This document shows positions 1-12,164 of a stretch of 64,000 nucleotides of DNA, piece by piece. Both the position numbers and the translations under genes were made by a program. The notes under the pieces are model-generated. The model made no database searches. It was not told the origin of the DNA and saw only the letters and a program-made list of their open reading frames with translations. The DNA is from Mimachlamys varia. Taxonomy: Eukaryota; Mollusca; Bivalvia; Pectinida; Pectinidae. Positions within the stretch are counted from its first letter, which is position 1, and each line of letters begins with the position of its first letter. The stretch covers positions 37,060,001 through 37,124,000 of the forward strand of contig OX392538.1 of assembly GCA_947623455.1 (NCBI GenBank), read 5' to 3'.

Positions 1-544
1 GACCAGGCTTCTTACAGTAGTGGCACCCATCTACAGTGTTGGTACTAGCCACATTCTCTCCCTTAATAGACAACTTACTATCTATTAGCTTAGCTACATC
101 TTCTAAGGTCATGTTACTGGAGAATTTTTCCTGACTACCACTATCTGTCCCTATAGCACCTACATTCTCTGTATTCTCTACTGGTTTCCTGGGTCTATCT
201 CCTACTACAGCCTCATAGTCAATGGCAGATGAAATAGCCTGATCAAGTGTCTCAGGGTTAAAACGCTGTTCTAATACACCCTAGTAATCCGACAACTGCC
301 CTAGGGTAAGATTACTCAGTAATTACTGAGCAGTACCACGCAGACTCATTCCGAGCTGTTGTGCCTTTTCCAGCTCATTCCACCCATTCCAGGAGGCAAC
401 TTGTTCAAAATGAACAATATAGTCTTGCCATTCACTGGACTTCCCATCAAATGCATCAGGTTGTTTTTCTTTTCTAGGTACTCTGACTAAGAACCATTGA
501 GGGGTGGTAATCTGACACAGGACTTGGTTAATGGTGGCTTCCAT
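1..544 (-). pseudogene. LTR-retrotransposon gag remnant, broken and cut by window edge
   Basis: Read on the minus strand from 544, the frame starts with an ATG and gives a Gag-like protein with the stretch FDGKSSEWQDYIVHFEQVA followed by LEKAQQLGMSLRGTAQ. This is the layout of Gag proteins in Ty3/gypsy-type elements. The frame meets a TAA at 323-325 and a TAG at 281-283, but the same frame continues on both sides of each (LLSNLTLGQLSDY, then GVLEQRFNPETLDQAI). At the left window edge it reaches CHYCKKPG, the beginning of a CCHC zinc knuckle. The copy is therefore a recently inactivated gag whose remainder, including pol, lies outside the window. Gag would coat element RNA in the cytoplasm. 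Assignment to Ty3/gypsy rather than another LTR clade is inference, because no pol is visible. Confidence 0.75.
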
Positions 545-866
545 AAGCTGACATAAGGGGTGCTAGGTAAATACTAGCCCTACTCAAATCAAATCAAGAC
601 ATGCTTCACCCCTCAAAGATGGTGTGGGGGAGGGGGGCAATTTCCTACGTGGAGTCTTGACTGATATGCGAGACAAACTATCATATTACATCAATACCGG
701 ATAAATCTGCATAAGAAAACTGACTCAAGCCTCTACGAGAAGTAGCCACAATGATAAAACTTGTCAAAAATGTGTGAAAATAATAAACTAAGATAGTTAA
801 CCCAAAATATGTACAAAAATACTATTACTCTGAATCTTATGGATTTAGTTTTCACAATACTGCGTC
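545..866. other. Probable untranslated leader of the LTR element; no gene
   Basis: Lies between the gag start (544) and the candidate primer-binding site (867-884). No sustained reading frame or RNA gene is seen. A G-rich run occurs near 622-640. Interpretation as leader follows only from the position. Confidence 0.35.
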
Positions 867-884
867 ATCCTGGTCATGGCACCA
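867..884 (-). other. Candidate primer-binding site of the LTR element
   Basis: On the minus strand this 18-mer begins TGGTGCCATGACC, i.e. the TGG expected opposite the CCA end of a priming tRNA. It lies two bases after an ACAAACA end that could close a 5' LTR (plus-strand TGTTTG from 887). It is about 320 bp upstream of gag, a normal leader length. The tRNA was not identified and the far end of the LTR was not found. Confidence 0.4.
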
Positions 885-1488
885 AATGTTTGTAGTAGGG
901 TTAAGGGGCATTCATAAGAGGGGGTCGCCACAGTCATATTCGTTCTGATGTTAAACAATTTAAGATTGGCGCCAACCAGTTATGTCAGTGCCTACTACGC
1001 CCAGGTTCGATGAGTGTCAATGGCATAGAGTGAAAAACCACAAAGAGTTATATATAAAGATATTTGGACTAGATAATGTAAAGCATCAGCTCTGTATGAC
1101 TATCTGGCAATATTATGCGAAATTATCCCTGATGAGGGTTAAAATAACCCTTACACATAGTATGACTAGTTATAAAGTAATAATCCCTGACAAATAGCAC
1201 TTCCGTATGGATAAGTACAATAAATACCAATATGGCAACTATGACTAGCAAATCTCAATGTATAAGAGTGATAAATGACAAATGAGTTTCAGTATAAAAT
1301 GAGACTGGTGTGTCCTTGGTAAAATACCCCCCCCCCCCCGTAAAGTTGCTTCCCTACAAATCTATATGAGGGTTACGTGAATACGTAATAACCACTCGTC
1401 CACCCAACTACATGTCGAAAACTAAGCTTTCATTAAGCACTATTCACAATATCCAACCCCTACCACAAAGCTATATCAGACGACCGCA
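885..1488. other. Possible LTR sequence; no gene
   Basis: If 867-884 is a primer-binding site, the 5' LTR should start at about 887 and run rightward. No matching second LTR is in the window, so its length cannot be set. A C-run sits at about 1328-1339. The 71-codon frame at 982-1197 has no recognisable motif and is not called. Confidence 0.25.
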
Positions 1489-1721
1489 TTCCGCTGACGG
1501 AACAAATTGGCATTGGGACTAATAAATATAGGTGGTAAAATTCCGCTAGCGGAATAAATAAGGACTGTAAACAAGTTGTAATTTATACCAAAAACGTACA
1601 ACATTCCATTGACGGAACGAACGTAAACAAACTATACCATGAGTACTACTGCTGATATCCCGCTGTTGGGACAACCTATAGAATAAGGAAAAGAAATGAC
1701 AGCAGCATCCCGCTGACGAGA
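1489..1721. repeat. Five palindromic motifs at ~50-60-bp spacing
   Basis: Related motifs occur at 1489-1502, 1541-1554, 1604-1617, 1657-1671 and 1707-1721. The second, TTCCGCTAGCGGAA, is a perfect 14-bp palindrome. The others, such as TTCCGCTGACGGAA, are near-palindromes, and the last two have drifted to an ATCCCGCTG form. Regular spacing suggests a decayed ~55-bp tandem repeat or a set of dimeric protein-binding sites, perhaps inside the putative LTR. No function is assigned. Confidence 0.6.
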
Positions 1722-2146
1722 CGACTCTTAGGGAGGCTTACCTCACCTGAAAGAGAGTAGACGTTTATAGTCGGCAGCCGACCAGAAGAAAGAGACCGGA
1801 CACTTCGAACTACCCGGCTAAATACCCGAGAAATAATATCTAACCAGACACTCAACAAAATCCTACGAAACGAACGGCTGGCTGAAGCCGAGACGAACAA
1901 CAAATAAAATAAGAGAATACCGGAGCGTCAACATAATCATAATCCAAACTCAAAATCGATTAAACCAGGGGCAAAATTTGAACAAAAAAAAGATTTACAT
2001 GGAGACCCTTGCAAAAGTACAAGAGACTAAAACCAGGTGTTCCGGAAGAGTAAGCGTCTTCTGCTTCATCGACGACACCCGCCATGTAAATCTTTGTTAC
2101 ATCCAAGTAAACATCAAGTTCTCAAAATGAGAACCGAGTATCATTG
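1722..2146. other. No gene recognised
   Basis: Short frames on both strands (1676-1903 minus, 2037-2243 plus) show no family motif. Nothing repeated or structural was seen. Confidence 0.5.
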
Positions 2147-2713
2147 TCAATCACAACAAGTAAACACACTAATGAGCATACTCAAAACCATATCACTTAA
2201 AGATACAGAATATTTCTCAATGAGACAAAGATGGCGACCATAAAACTTGCCCATAGTACTGATCAACCTGCATCTCTCGAATCCTTGTGTTGTTAGTTTG
2301 TTTGTCAGCAGTCGACATCGATCACGAAAATCCCGATATTTAGAGCAAGCCCCGGAATACTGAATCAACTGCGACATGTAAACACCATATGTTGGAGAAG
2401 CAGGGATGTTACTATCAAGAAATGGAAAGTTAACGATCGGAAAATTGAAATCATCACGTTTATCCAGGGACGTATATACATATACGTCCCTGCGTTTATC
2501 GTATAGCTTAGTAGTAAGCTGTCCATGTTGGTCGTAGTTTAAGTAGAGATCGAGGTAAACAGCTGATGTAGAAGAGTCTGATGTGTCCTTTATTTCATGT
2601 TCAGAAGGGTATATACGATCGACGTGGTCAGCAAACTTCTTGTTGTTTATAGACAACACATCGTCGATATATCTAAAAGTGAAATTAAAAGATTTGGCAA
2701 AAATACAAAGCGG
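2147..2713 (-). pseudogene. Reverse transcriptase fragment with YIDD motif
   Basis: The minus-strand frame is open from 2713 (a TAG lies at 2714-2716) to the stop at 2147. It begins inside the reverse transcriptase palm: FNFTFRYIDDVLSINNKKF holds the catalytic YIDD. It continues with IYPSEHEIKD, YLDLYLNYD, NFPIVNFPFLDSNIPASP and YGVYMSQLIQYSGACSKYRDF, a C-terminal layout common in reverse transcriptases annotated from corals, molluscs and lancelets. Upstream palm motifs are absent, so this is a 5'-truncated relic. Between YDKR and DDFNFP there are 12 extra residues produced by a 36-bp insertion (2465-2500, counting one duplicate). The insertion keeps the frame open. The element clade was not determined. 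Confidence 0.7.
2457..2500. mobile_element. 28-bp hAT-like palindrome with 8-bp target duplication
   Basis: The 28 bp at 2465-2492 are two perfect 13-bp inverted arms (CAGGGACGTATAT at 2465-2477 and its complement at 2480-2492) around a 2-bp centre. They are flanked by a perfect direct repeat CGTTTATC at 2457-2464 and 2493-2500. Terminal arms beginning CAGGG and an 8-bp target duplication are the hallmarks of hAT-superfamily DNA transposons. The object looks like two terminal repeats with nothing between them. It interrupts a conserved reverse transcriptase segment, which proves it is an insertion. Confidence 0.75.
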
Positions 2714-4060
2714 CTAACAAAACATAACCGCTTCCGCCAATAAGACAGCAACATGGGACAGTAAACAGACTACGAAGTGTTCTGTGACTAAATACCGGAA
2801 TTAAAAGAGCACAAATGATACACGGTATTACGAAATGGAATCTAGAGATAACAGATCATTTCCGCTAGCCTACTGACACAGTGTCACTATATGCGAAGGC
2901 GCGTATATATATTAACTCTAAAATTCATACCGGCTAAAACCACCACTGCCACAATAGGATAGGTATATGTATATTTACCACCTTTTGGGTTTAACTCGAG
3001 ATATTACGTCAACAATGAAAGTACTTGATAATGAAAATATTTTAATTTACTCATATTGATAGCCTATATCAAATTAATAAGAACAAACCGTGATACTCTA
3101 TGGCAGCTATATAATGTAACCAGAGGACCTATAGATACATTTCAGTGTTACATGTACCCCACTGGCTGGCCTCGTTTATGGTCCTCCAATGAAGCTCGCT
3201 TCGCATGGCTTCACACGTACAACGCCAGACCATCTAGGCCAGCCTTTTATTAAACAACAAGTTATCTAAAGCAGTTTTACACATTGTCCTTACCATTCAC
3301 TAGTGGATTATACCAAAGTGTCCATAATACAATAGTAGGCCCCTCCCTCCAGAGCTGGTACAGCATGTATAATAAATGTGTATTTGGCAGACCCTGCTGG
3401 TGGATTTTTTAGTCCCGAAGTTTGCTGGAGCATGCATAGCCACAATTAATCTCATTTGAGTAGTGGCTCGGTACATAATATACACATTTTCGTAGTACAC
3501 GATTTTGAATTATACAAAACTAGTTTAATTTTACTTCTAAATTCATAAATTAAAGGGGTTTTACGCACCTGACCCTTTTGCTTCTACATTAGTTGAGAAA
3601 TTTTGGATTCCCACCTTTTGGCCCCTATCACCATTGAAGAGTCCTAGGATGGCGAAACAGCTTTATGATGCAGTTTAATTCATTTTTTCAGCGTACTGTA
3701 TCTATTACAAAGTTAAAAAGGTGCAGCATATGTATATGTTACGTCATCTTTTTTTATATATATACAAAGGTTTATTTTTAAATTGAAATGAATATTAATT
3801 GATACATAATGTAGGAAATATACAGAGTTGTTTCGACAGTATCATATGAATATAGTTATCTCATATAAAAATTAATAGCTTGTCCAACGCCAGCATTGAG
3901 CATCATCTCCTGGGGTAACATATTTCTATAAATAGTTATCGGAGGGTATTTGCTTACTTTTTTTTTTTAAAGTATAAGGTACCTTCTTAATAATAATTAT
4001 AAAAAAATTCACTTTAAAATCTTCTTTACGTACCTCTTCTATATTTATACACCCCGCAAC
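2714..4060. other. No gene recognised
   Basis: AT-rich sequence with short frames only (3056-3253 plus, 3300-3500 minus), neither with a family motif. Sequence just right of 2716 may be further decayed reverse transcriptase, but it could not be followed. Confidence 0.5.
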
Positions 4061-4640
4061 GAACTTAGGGGAGTGGGGGTAAACTGGAACGGATGGATGG
4101 ATGTCTGCCGTCCGCAGTAACTTGTCCGGAGATTTCCTCTCTAACTACCTGGCAGATTTTGATGAAACTTCACATGAATAATCGGTATGTCATGTAGTTG
4201 TGCATCGGTATTTTTATTTCAAATTTCAACCCTTTTTAGGGAATTGTGACTTTTTCCTCCACACTTACATTGCAATTTGACTTTAATTGCATTTAAATGG
4301 TATGACCGACATTGCAGATCCTTATCTTACACCAGTGGATATTTAAAAAAAAAAGTTTAATTCTCTTTTGATGTCAGTTGGAACATTCATTTTACACTGA
4401 TATATCATGTTCATATTTCAACTGATATTTCATATTTAAATTCCTTTACGGGTGATAAAATTCTGTTCCTGAATGCAAAAGAACTCGTCCCGAAAATCTG
4501 TCTGCACATATAGGCCATCATCATTTTATTGAAGCATCACATGTATGATCAGTATGTTATGTAGTTAAGCATCGTATTTTAATTTAATATTTCGACTCCT
4601 TTTAAGGGAGTTATTTTCCTTTATGGGGTAAACTTTCCTG
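4061..4640. repeat. Degenerate dispersed repeat, two related copies
   Basis: The segment near 4155-4250 (GATGAAACTTCACATGAATA, then a GGTATGTCATGTAGTTGTGC stretch) is echoed near 4530-4615 (CATCACATGTATGATCAGTA, then TGTTATGTAGTTAAGCATCG). Both end with a similar CCTTTT-AGGGA block, about 370 bp apart. This looks like an old internally repeated dispersed element next to the satellite. Family not identified. Confidence 0.5.
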
Positions 4641-4642
4641 GA

Positions 4643-7600
4643 TATCTACCTGACACCTACTACACATACAAACACGCATGTACACGTGTACACGTATCTA
4701 CCTGACACCTACTACACATACATACACGCATGTACACGTATCTACCTGACACCTACTACACATACATACACGCATGTACACGTATCTACCTGACACCTAC
4801 TACACATACATACACGCATGTACACCTTTACACGTATCTACCTGACACCTACTACACATACATACACACATGTACACCTTTACACTTATCTACCTGACAC
4901 CTACTACACATACATACACGCATGTACACGTATCTACCTGACACCTACTACACATACATACACGCATGTACACCTTTACACTTATCTACCTGACACCTAC
5001 TACACATACATACACGCATGTACACCTTTACACGTATCTACCTGACACCTACTACACATACATACACGCATGTACACCTTTACACTTATCTACCTGACAC
5101 CTACTACATATACATACACACATGTACACATGTACACGTATCTACCTGACACCTACTACACATACATACACACATGTACACCTTTACACGTATCTACCTG
5201 ACACCTACTACATATACATACACACATGTACACATGTACACGTATCTACCTGACACCTACTACACATACATACACACATGTACACCTTTACACTTATCTA
5301 CCTGACACCTACTACACATACATACACGCATGTACACGTATCTACCTGACACCTACTACACATACATACACGCATGTACACCTTTACACTTATCTACCTG
5401 ACACCTACTACACATACATACACGCATGTACACGTATCTACCTGACACCTACTACACATACATACACGCATGTACACGTATCTACCTGACACCTACTACA
5501 CATACATACACGCATGTACACCTTTACACTTATCTACCTGACACCTACTACACATACATACACGCATGTACACGTATCTACCTGACACCTACTACACATA
5601 CATACACGCATGTACACCTTTACACTTATCTACCTGACACCTACTACACATACATACACGCATGTACACGTATCTACCTGACACCTACTACACATACATA
5701 CACGCATGTACACGTATCTACCTGACACCTACTACACATACATACACGCATGTACACGTATCTACCTGACACCTACTACACATACATACACACATGTACA
5801 CATGTACACTTATCTACCTGACACCTACTACACATACATACACGCATGTACACATGTACACTTATCTACCTGACACCTACTACACATACATACATGCATG
5901 TACACGTATCTACCTGACACCTACTACACATACATACACGCATGTACACATGTACACGTATCTACCTGACACCTACTACACATACATACACGCATGTACA
6001 CCTTTACACTTATCTACCTGACACCTACTACACATACATACACGCATGTACACGTATCTACCTGACACCTACTACACATACATACACGCATGTACACCTT
6101 TACACTTATCTACCTGACACCTACTACACATACATACACGCATGTACACGTATCTACCTGACACCTACTACACATACATACACGCATGTACACCTTTACA
6201 CTTATCTACCTGACACCTACTACACATACATACACGCATGTACACGTATCTACCTGACACCTACTACACATACATACACGCATGTACACGTATCTACCTG
6301 ACACCTACTACACATACATACACACATGTACACATGTACACTTATCTACCTGACACCTACTACACATACATACACGCATGTACACATGTACACTTATCTA
6401 CCTGACACCTTCTACACATACATACACACATGTACACATGTACACTTATCTACCTGACACCTACTACACATACATACACGCATGTACACCTTTACACTTA
6501 TCTACCTGACACCTACTACACATACCTACACACATGTACACCTTTACACTTATCTACCTGACACCTTCTACACATACATACACACATGTACACATGTACA
6601 CTTATCTACCTGACACCTACTACACATACATACACGCATGTACACATGTACACTTATCTACCTGACACCTTCTACATATACATACATGCATGTACACATG
6701 TACACCTTTACACTTATCTACCTGACACCTTCTACACACACATGTACACATGTACACTTATCTACCTGACACCTACTACACATACATACACGCATGTACA
6801 CGTATCTACCTGACACCTACTACACATACATACACGCATGTACACATGTACACGTATCTACCTGACACCTACTACACATACATACACGCATGTACACATG
6901 TACACGTATCTACCTGACACCTACTACACATACATACACGCATGTACACGTATCTACCTGACACCTACTACACATACATACACGCATGTACAAGTATCTA
7001 CCTGACACCTACTACGCATACATACACACATATACACGTATCTACCTGACACCTACTACACATACATACACGCATGTACAAGTATCTACCTGACACCTAC
7101 TACACATACATACACACATGTACACGTATCTACCTGACACCTACTTCACATACATACACACATGTACACATGTACACGTATCTACCTGACACCTACTACA
7201 CATACATACACGCATGTACACCTTTACACGTATCTACCTGACACCTACTACACATACATACACGCATGTACACGTATCTACCTGACACCTACTACACATA
7301 CATACACGCATGTACACGTATCTACCTGACACCTACTACACATACATACACGCATGTACACGTATCTACCTGACACCTACTACACATACATACACACATG
7401 TACACATGTACACGTATCTACCTGACACCTACTACACATACATACACACATGTACACGAATCTACCTGACACCTACTACACATACATACACACATGTACA
7501 CATGTACACGTATCTACCTGACACCTACTACACATACCTACATACATGTACACATGTACACGTATCTACCTGACACCTACTTCACATACATAAACACATG

Positions 7601-8434
7601 TACACGTATCTACCTGACACCTACTACACATACATACACGCATGTACACATGTACACGTATCTACCTGGCACCTACTACACATACATACACATATGTACA
7701 CGTGTACACGTATCTACCTGACACCTACTACACATACATACACGCTTGTACACATGTACACGTATCTACCTGACACCTACTACACATACATACACACATG
7801 TACACATGTACACGTATCTACCTGACACCTGCTACACATATATACACACATGTACACATGTACACGTATCTACCTGACACCTACTACACATACATACACG
7901 CATGTACACATGTACATGTGTCTACCTGACACCTACTACACATACATAAACACATGTACACATGTACACGTATCTACCTGACACCTACTACACATACATA
8001 CGTACGTGTACACGTATCTACCTGACACCTACTACACATACCTACACACATGTACACGTATCTACCTGACACCTACTACACATACATACACGCATGTACA
8101 CATGTACATGTATCTACCTGACACCTACTACACATACATACACGCATGTACATCTGTACACGTATCTACCTGACACCTACTACACATACATACACGCATG
8201 TACACATGTACATGTATCTACCTGACACCTACTACACATACATAAACACATGTACACATGTACACGTATCTACCTGACACCTACTACACATACGTACACA
8301 CATGTACACGTATCTACCTGACACCTACTACACATACCTACACACATGTACACGTATCTACCTGACACCTGCTACACATACATACACACATGTACACGTA
8401 TCTACCTGACACCTACTACACATACATACACACA
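4643..8434. repeat. 44/52-bp satellite array, left part
   Basis: Tandem monomers begin TACCTGACACCTACTACACA. The short form is 44 bp (e.g. 4743-4786). A long form of 52 bp (e.g. 4787-4838) has an extra 8 bp in the tail, either CTTTACAC or ATGTACAC. In each monomer a long stretch is strictly alternating purine-pyrimidine, e.g. 6821-6857 (37 bp), and includes CACGCATG. Divergence is low at the left and higher after about 6,980. Frames of 62-119 codons across it (Thr/Tyr/His-rich) reflect the repeat and are not called as genes. The array is interrupted by a LINE at 8435. Confidence 0.95.
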
Positions 8435-8456
8435 ATCAATCAATCAATCAATCAAT
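8435..8456 (-). repeat. Tetranucleotide 3' tail of the LINE
   Basis: About five and a half copies of ATCA on the plus strand (TGAT/TTGA on the element strand) lie exactly between the LINE 3' end and satellite DNA. LINEs of several clades end in short tandem repeats instead of poly(A), made during target-primed reverse transcription. Confidence 0.85.
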
Positions 8457-8633
8457 AAAATATTTTATTACAGTGTCACACATTTTAACAAGTTATTACA
8501 TTTTGTACAAACAATTTAAAATGCCCAGCCATACCGGCTTATGAGACACTAAAACATATTCAATATAAAAATGTCTACCCCTGTTGTTTGGTAAAATTGA
8601 TAGAAATTCACTTTAGTAAAATGTACATAGTCT

Positions 8634-11600
8634 TCACAGATTTGCATGTTTTCTTCTACTGAACATTTTATATATAATAGATGCTAAATATTTGCTGTCA
8701 GCAAGATTCATAACTCGCACTAATTTTTCCAAGTTATTTATATTATAGAAATCTTCACATAAATTGCTCATTTGTAAAAACAATTGATATCTTATGTCTG
8801 AATAAAATTCACATTCAATTAAAAAATGCATTTCATCTTCTAACATATTTGACTTACAATATTTACATATCCTTTGGTCAAGTGGGACTTTAGGAGTACA
8901 GTATCGCCCGGTTTCTACTGCCAATGGCAGGTTACCACATCTAAAGGAACTTAGGATTCTGCGATGGGGTCTCGGTATAGATACATTCGAGACATACTTT
9001 TCTGTAAAAAGCTGAGACTTGTATAATCTATAAGTTCGTAATTTATTACAATTGTCACCTCTCCTTTCGCTCCACAGGTCTTTGTACCACTGCGATGTAT
9101 CACGTTCAATTAAAATGTCTCTAATACAATTAAAAGAAGTACGTGCATTAATTCCACTGGTGAGTTCATTTACATACTTTGTTACCTTAGTGTCTAATGA
9201 CCTACCATATCTAATCGACCAATTATATACTTTATTAACCAGTCTGTTGTTTGGTATAGTTTTCACTTTTAACCAGTAACGTATAACTTCTATTCGTTGT
9301 TTGGTCTCTGTAGAATACCATCCCATGTCTCCTCTTAAGGCCGAGATGGTGGCGTTTTTCCCAACGCACATAAAGTACCGTAACGCTCTGTTCTGCACTG
9401 TAACAATTTTGGAATATTTTGACATTCCCCATATGGCCACTCCGTAGTACAAAATTGGTTCCACTAACGACTTATATAGTTTAGTAAATACAACACTTGA
9501 CATTCCTCCGGCATATGAACTTTTTGAAATTAGTGCACTTAATGCGCGTCCCGCGGATTTCGCTAATTCAGTAGTGGTGAACTTCATACATAAATGTTCT
9601 TCAAACCACAGACCTAGATACTTGTAAGAGTTTGCTAAATCAATCTGGATATCACCGCAATTAAAATTCGATGTCGTCCTCTCCTTATTTGGTGATCTGA
9701 AGTGCACGATCTTGGTTTTTTCTTTATTTAACAGCAGTCGCCACTTTCTACACCAATTATTCACAATATCTAACATAGTTTGTAGGTCTTCTTCCTTCCC
9801 TGCGAGAAGTGCTACATCGTCTGCGTATAACAATATGCCGATAGTAATATCGTCTATAGGTATTCCTAGGTTGGCAGCGTTGATTTCTTCGGCCAAGTCA
9901 TTAATATAAATTGAGAATAATGTTGGGGAAATATTACACCCTTGTTTTACCCCGAGGCTATTGGGGAAAAAGTCCGTCATCTTACCATTTACCCTAACCG
10001 CACTTCTGACGTCATCGTATAATGACGTAATAGCCTTGAGGAAATTCCCGTTTACTCCAATTCGTTGTAATTTATACCACAGACATTGTCGGTTAACCGT
10101 ATCAAAAGCTTTTTTCGCGTCTATAAAACAAGCAAACGTGGCTTTTCCAGATGTTTTCCTATTATTTAAAATGTTGTATAAAGTGTATATATGGTCAACA
10201 CAGCTCCGATTCCTCCTGAAGCCATTCTGTTCATCCACTAAAATGTCATTAGTTTCTAACCACTTTGTAAGTCTCTCGTTGAGGATATAAGTATAAATTT
10301 TACACGGTACCGATAAGAGGGTGATTCCCCTATATGATAACGGATCTCGTTTGTCGCCTCCGTCCTTTGGTATTGGCTGAATAACACCAAGTTTCCAAAT
10401 ATCCGGTGTAGTATGATTTTTAAAACAGTATCTGATAATCTTAAAAAGCAACTGAACACACTTGTCGTTCTTCAGGACGTCCGCTGGGATATCATCCAAC
10501 CCAGTCGCCTTGCGAAGTTTGGCCTGTTGGACAGCGTTCTGTATTTCCTGTTTGGTAATATCGGCGTTAAGTTGTGAACTTTCAATGTTCCTATTGGGTA
10601 ACACTCCCTTTCTTAATTGTTCCTCTACGTGCGATAAAAATTTATTATCAAACGCATTAGTGTTATCTTTAAATAAGTTTTCAAAATCTAGCTTCCAACG
10701 ATTGAGAACTGATTCCTCATCATAACGAACTGATCCATCCTTGTCGACCACTTCAAAAGGAATTTCGCGTTTCCTCTCATTCGCCATTCCGAGTTTTCCT
10801 ATGTTTTTCCAGAAGTCACGTGATACTGAGCTATTACATAGATCTGTTAATTCTTCACGTTTTTTGTTTTGGTAATCGCGCTTAAATCTCCGATTAGATC
10901 GATCAAAAATTTTCCTCTCATAACAAAATTTATCTTTATGCTTTTTCTTTTCATATTTGTTACTCGATGGGCATCTTCTCCAGCTAGTTTCCCATTGTTT
11001 CACTATATTCCATTGTAGCTCTAACTCCGTGTTCCAATAGGGTTTGTAAAAGGATTTGCCTCCATTTTTCTTACGATGATTAAAAGCTGGTTTACAATCC
11101 AAATGGGAGTTCATCTCTTCCTTAACAAAATTGGAAAATTCCGTATACGCATCGTTAATTGATTCTTTTTCCGACATGACCTCTTCCATTTTACGTATCG
11201 TTTCATGTAAAGCTATTTCCACATCAGGGTTGTTCATGAAACTGTAAGGTATGTTGGTTAGGTCATATTTCCACACCGCACCCGATATTCCGGAACTCCT
11301 TAATCCGGAATTTGTAACTGATAAATCGCACCCCATGTGACCAGGGACACGGACTTGCCACATTAGAACTGAATGGTCCGGGATCTTGTCTGGTGTGTGA
11401 AGGTTGTAATCGGCAATAACGGACGTTAATCTTTTCACTTCAAATGTATTTACCTCGTCTAATTGCTCGTGCGGCACAATAGCGTAATCTACTACCGATA
11501 AACCGCGATGAGATATACAAGTAAAATCATTTTTACATGCACTAATCCTACCATTCAACATACATAAGTTAGTGTCCACAAGGAAATCTAAAAATAATTC

Positions 11601-12164
11601 ACCGTGTGTATTACTGGATTCGTCAATGATTTCCCGTGGGGTGATATCATCTACTCCCTCGATAAATTCCTGTTCACTACCACATCGCGAGTTAAAATCT
11701 CCACAAATGTAAATATGTCCATCACCTTGGTACATGTAGACTTGTTCTACAAGTTTCTGATAAAATTTAACTGGATCTATCCTACGCGTGCTGTTAACTG
11801 GCGGAAGGTAGCACACGCATACATATATCGCGACACTTGAACTCTTGTTTACAAGTTTTATCCATAAGATACCTTCTTCTGAATTGTCTAATACGGAGTA
11901 ACTGTATAGGTTAAGTAAAGTTTCTCTTATAAAACACCCAACACCTCCCGACCCCCTACGGGCGTTGGGGTGTATGTCCGAACGGTTGTGCGTTATGTAT
12001 CTAAACCCGCACACATCAATAGCGTCGTCATTCCGCAAAAAAGTTTCGGCGACACAAAATATATCACAATTTGTCTCCCTCAGTACGCATTCCCTGAAAT
12101 TATTATTGTCATGATCAGTTTGAGACCAACCACCGCAGTTCCAAAATCCGAAACCTAGGCATCC
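8634..12164 (-). CDS. LINE ORF2: APE endonuclease and reverse transcriptase
   Basis: ORF2 nicks target DNA and copies the element RNA there. Numbering from the codon after the ORF1 stop gives 1,176 residues. The apurinic-like endonuclease starts at once (FWNCGGWSQTDHDNN, then CDIFCVAETFL with the catalytic Glu). GDFN is at about 155-158 and DHS at about 263-265. The reverse transcriptase has RKATGLDDIPADVLK, AFDTVN (686-691), GVKQGCNISPTLFSIYINDL and YADD (780-783). A C-terminal zinc motif has Cys1100, Cys1103, His1113 and Cys1118. There is no in-frame ATG before the middle of the endonuclease; a start at 12038 would be a TTG and would lose the first catalytic residues. ORF2 is in frame with ORF1, so readthrough of the UAG at 12165-12167 is the simplest way to make a full endonuclease. 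Function and domains are certain; the translation route is inferred. Confidence 0.93.
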   Translation of the reverse strand, partial: GCLGFGFWNCGGWSQTDHDNNNFRECVLRETNCDIFCVAETFLRNDDAIDVCGFRYITHNRSDIHPNARRGSGGVGCFIRETLLNLYSYSVLDNSEEGILWIKLVNKSSSVAIYVCVCYLPPVNSTRRIDPVKFYQKLVEQVYMYQGDGHIYICGDFNSRCGSEQEFIEGVDDITPREIIDESSNTHGELFLDFLVDTNLCMLNGRISACKNDFTCISHRGLSVVDYAIVPHEQLDEVNTFEVKRLTSVIADYNLHTPDKIPDHSVLMWQVRVPGHMGCDLSVTNSGLRSSGISGAVWKYDLTNIPYSFMNNPDVEIALHETIRKMEEVMSEKESINDAYTEFSNFVKEEMNSHLDCKPAFNHRKKNGGKSFYKPYWNTELELQWNIVKQWETSWRRCPSSNKYEKKKHKDKFCYERKIFDRSNRRFKRDYQNKKREELTDLCNSSVSRDFWKNIGKLGMANERKREIPFEVVDKDGSVRYDEESVLNRWKLDFENLFKDNTNAFDNKFLSHVEEQLRKGVLPNRNIESSQLNADITKQEIQNAVQQAKLRKATGLDDIPADVLKNDKCVQLLFKIIRYCFKNHTTPDIWKLGVIQPIPKDGGDKRDPLSYRGITLLSVPCKIYTYILNERLTKWLETNDILVDEQNGFRRNRSCVDHIYTLYNILNNRKTSGKATFACFIDAKKAFDTVNRQCLWYKLQRIGVNGNFLKAITSLYDDVRSAVRVNGKMTDFFPNSLGVKQGCNISPTLFSIYINDLAEEINAANLGIPIDDITIGILLYADDVALLAGKEEDLQTMLDIVNNWCRKWRLLLNKEKTKIVHFRSPNKERTTSNFNCGDIQIDLANSYKYLGLWFEEHLCMKFTTTELAKSAGRALSALISKSSYAGGMSSVVFTKLYKSLVEPILYYGVAIWGMSKYSKIVTVQNRALRYFMCVGKNATISALRGDMGWYSTETKQRIEVIRYWLKVKTIPNNRLVNKVYNWSIRYGRSLDTKVTKYVNELTSGINARTSFNCIRDILIERDTSQWYKDLWSERRGDNCNKLRTYRLYKSQLFTEKYVSNVSIPRPHRRILSSFRCGNLPLAVETGRYCTPKVPLDQRICKYCKSNMLEDEMHFLIECEFYSDIRYQLFLQMSNLCEDFYNINNLEKLVRVMNLADSKYLASIIYKMFSRRKHANL

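Noticed and set aside
1000..1020. GGTTCGATGAGT as a possible tRNA B-box
   Set aside because: No matching A-box, acceptor stem or anticodon arm could be fitted around it.
4818..7825. Thr/Tyr/His-rich frames of 75-119 codons
   Set aside because: They are read from the 44/52-bp satellite in shifting frames and overlap each other; no start, signal peptide or terminus typical of a gene.
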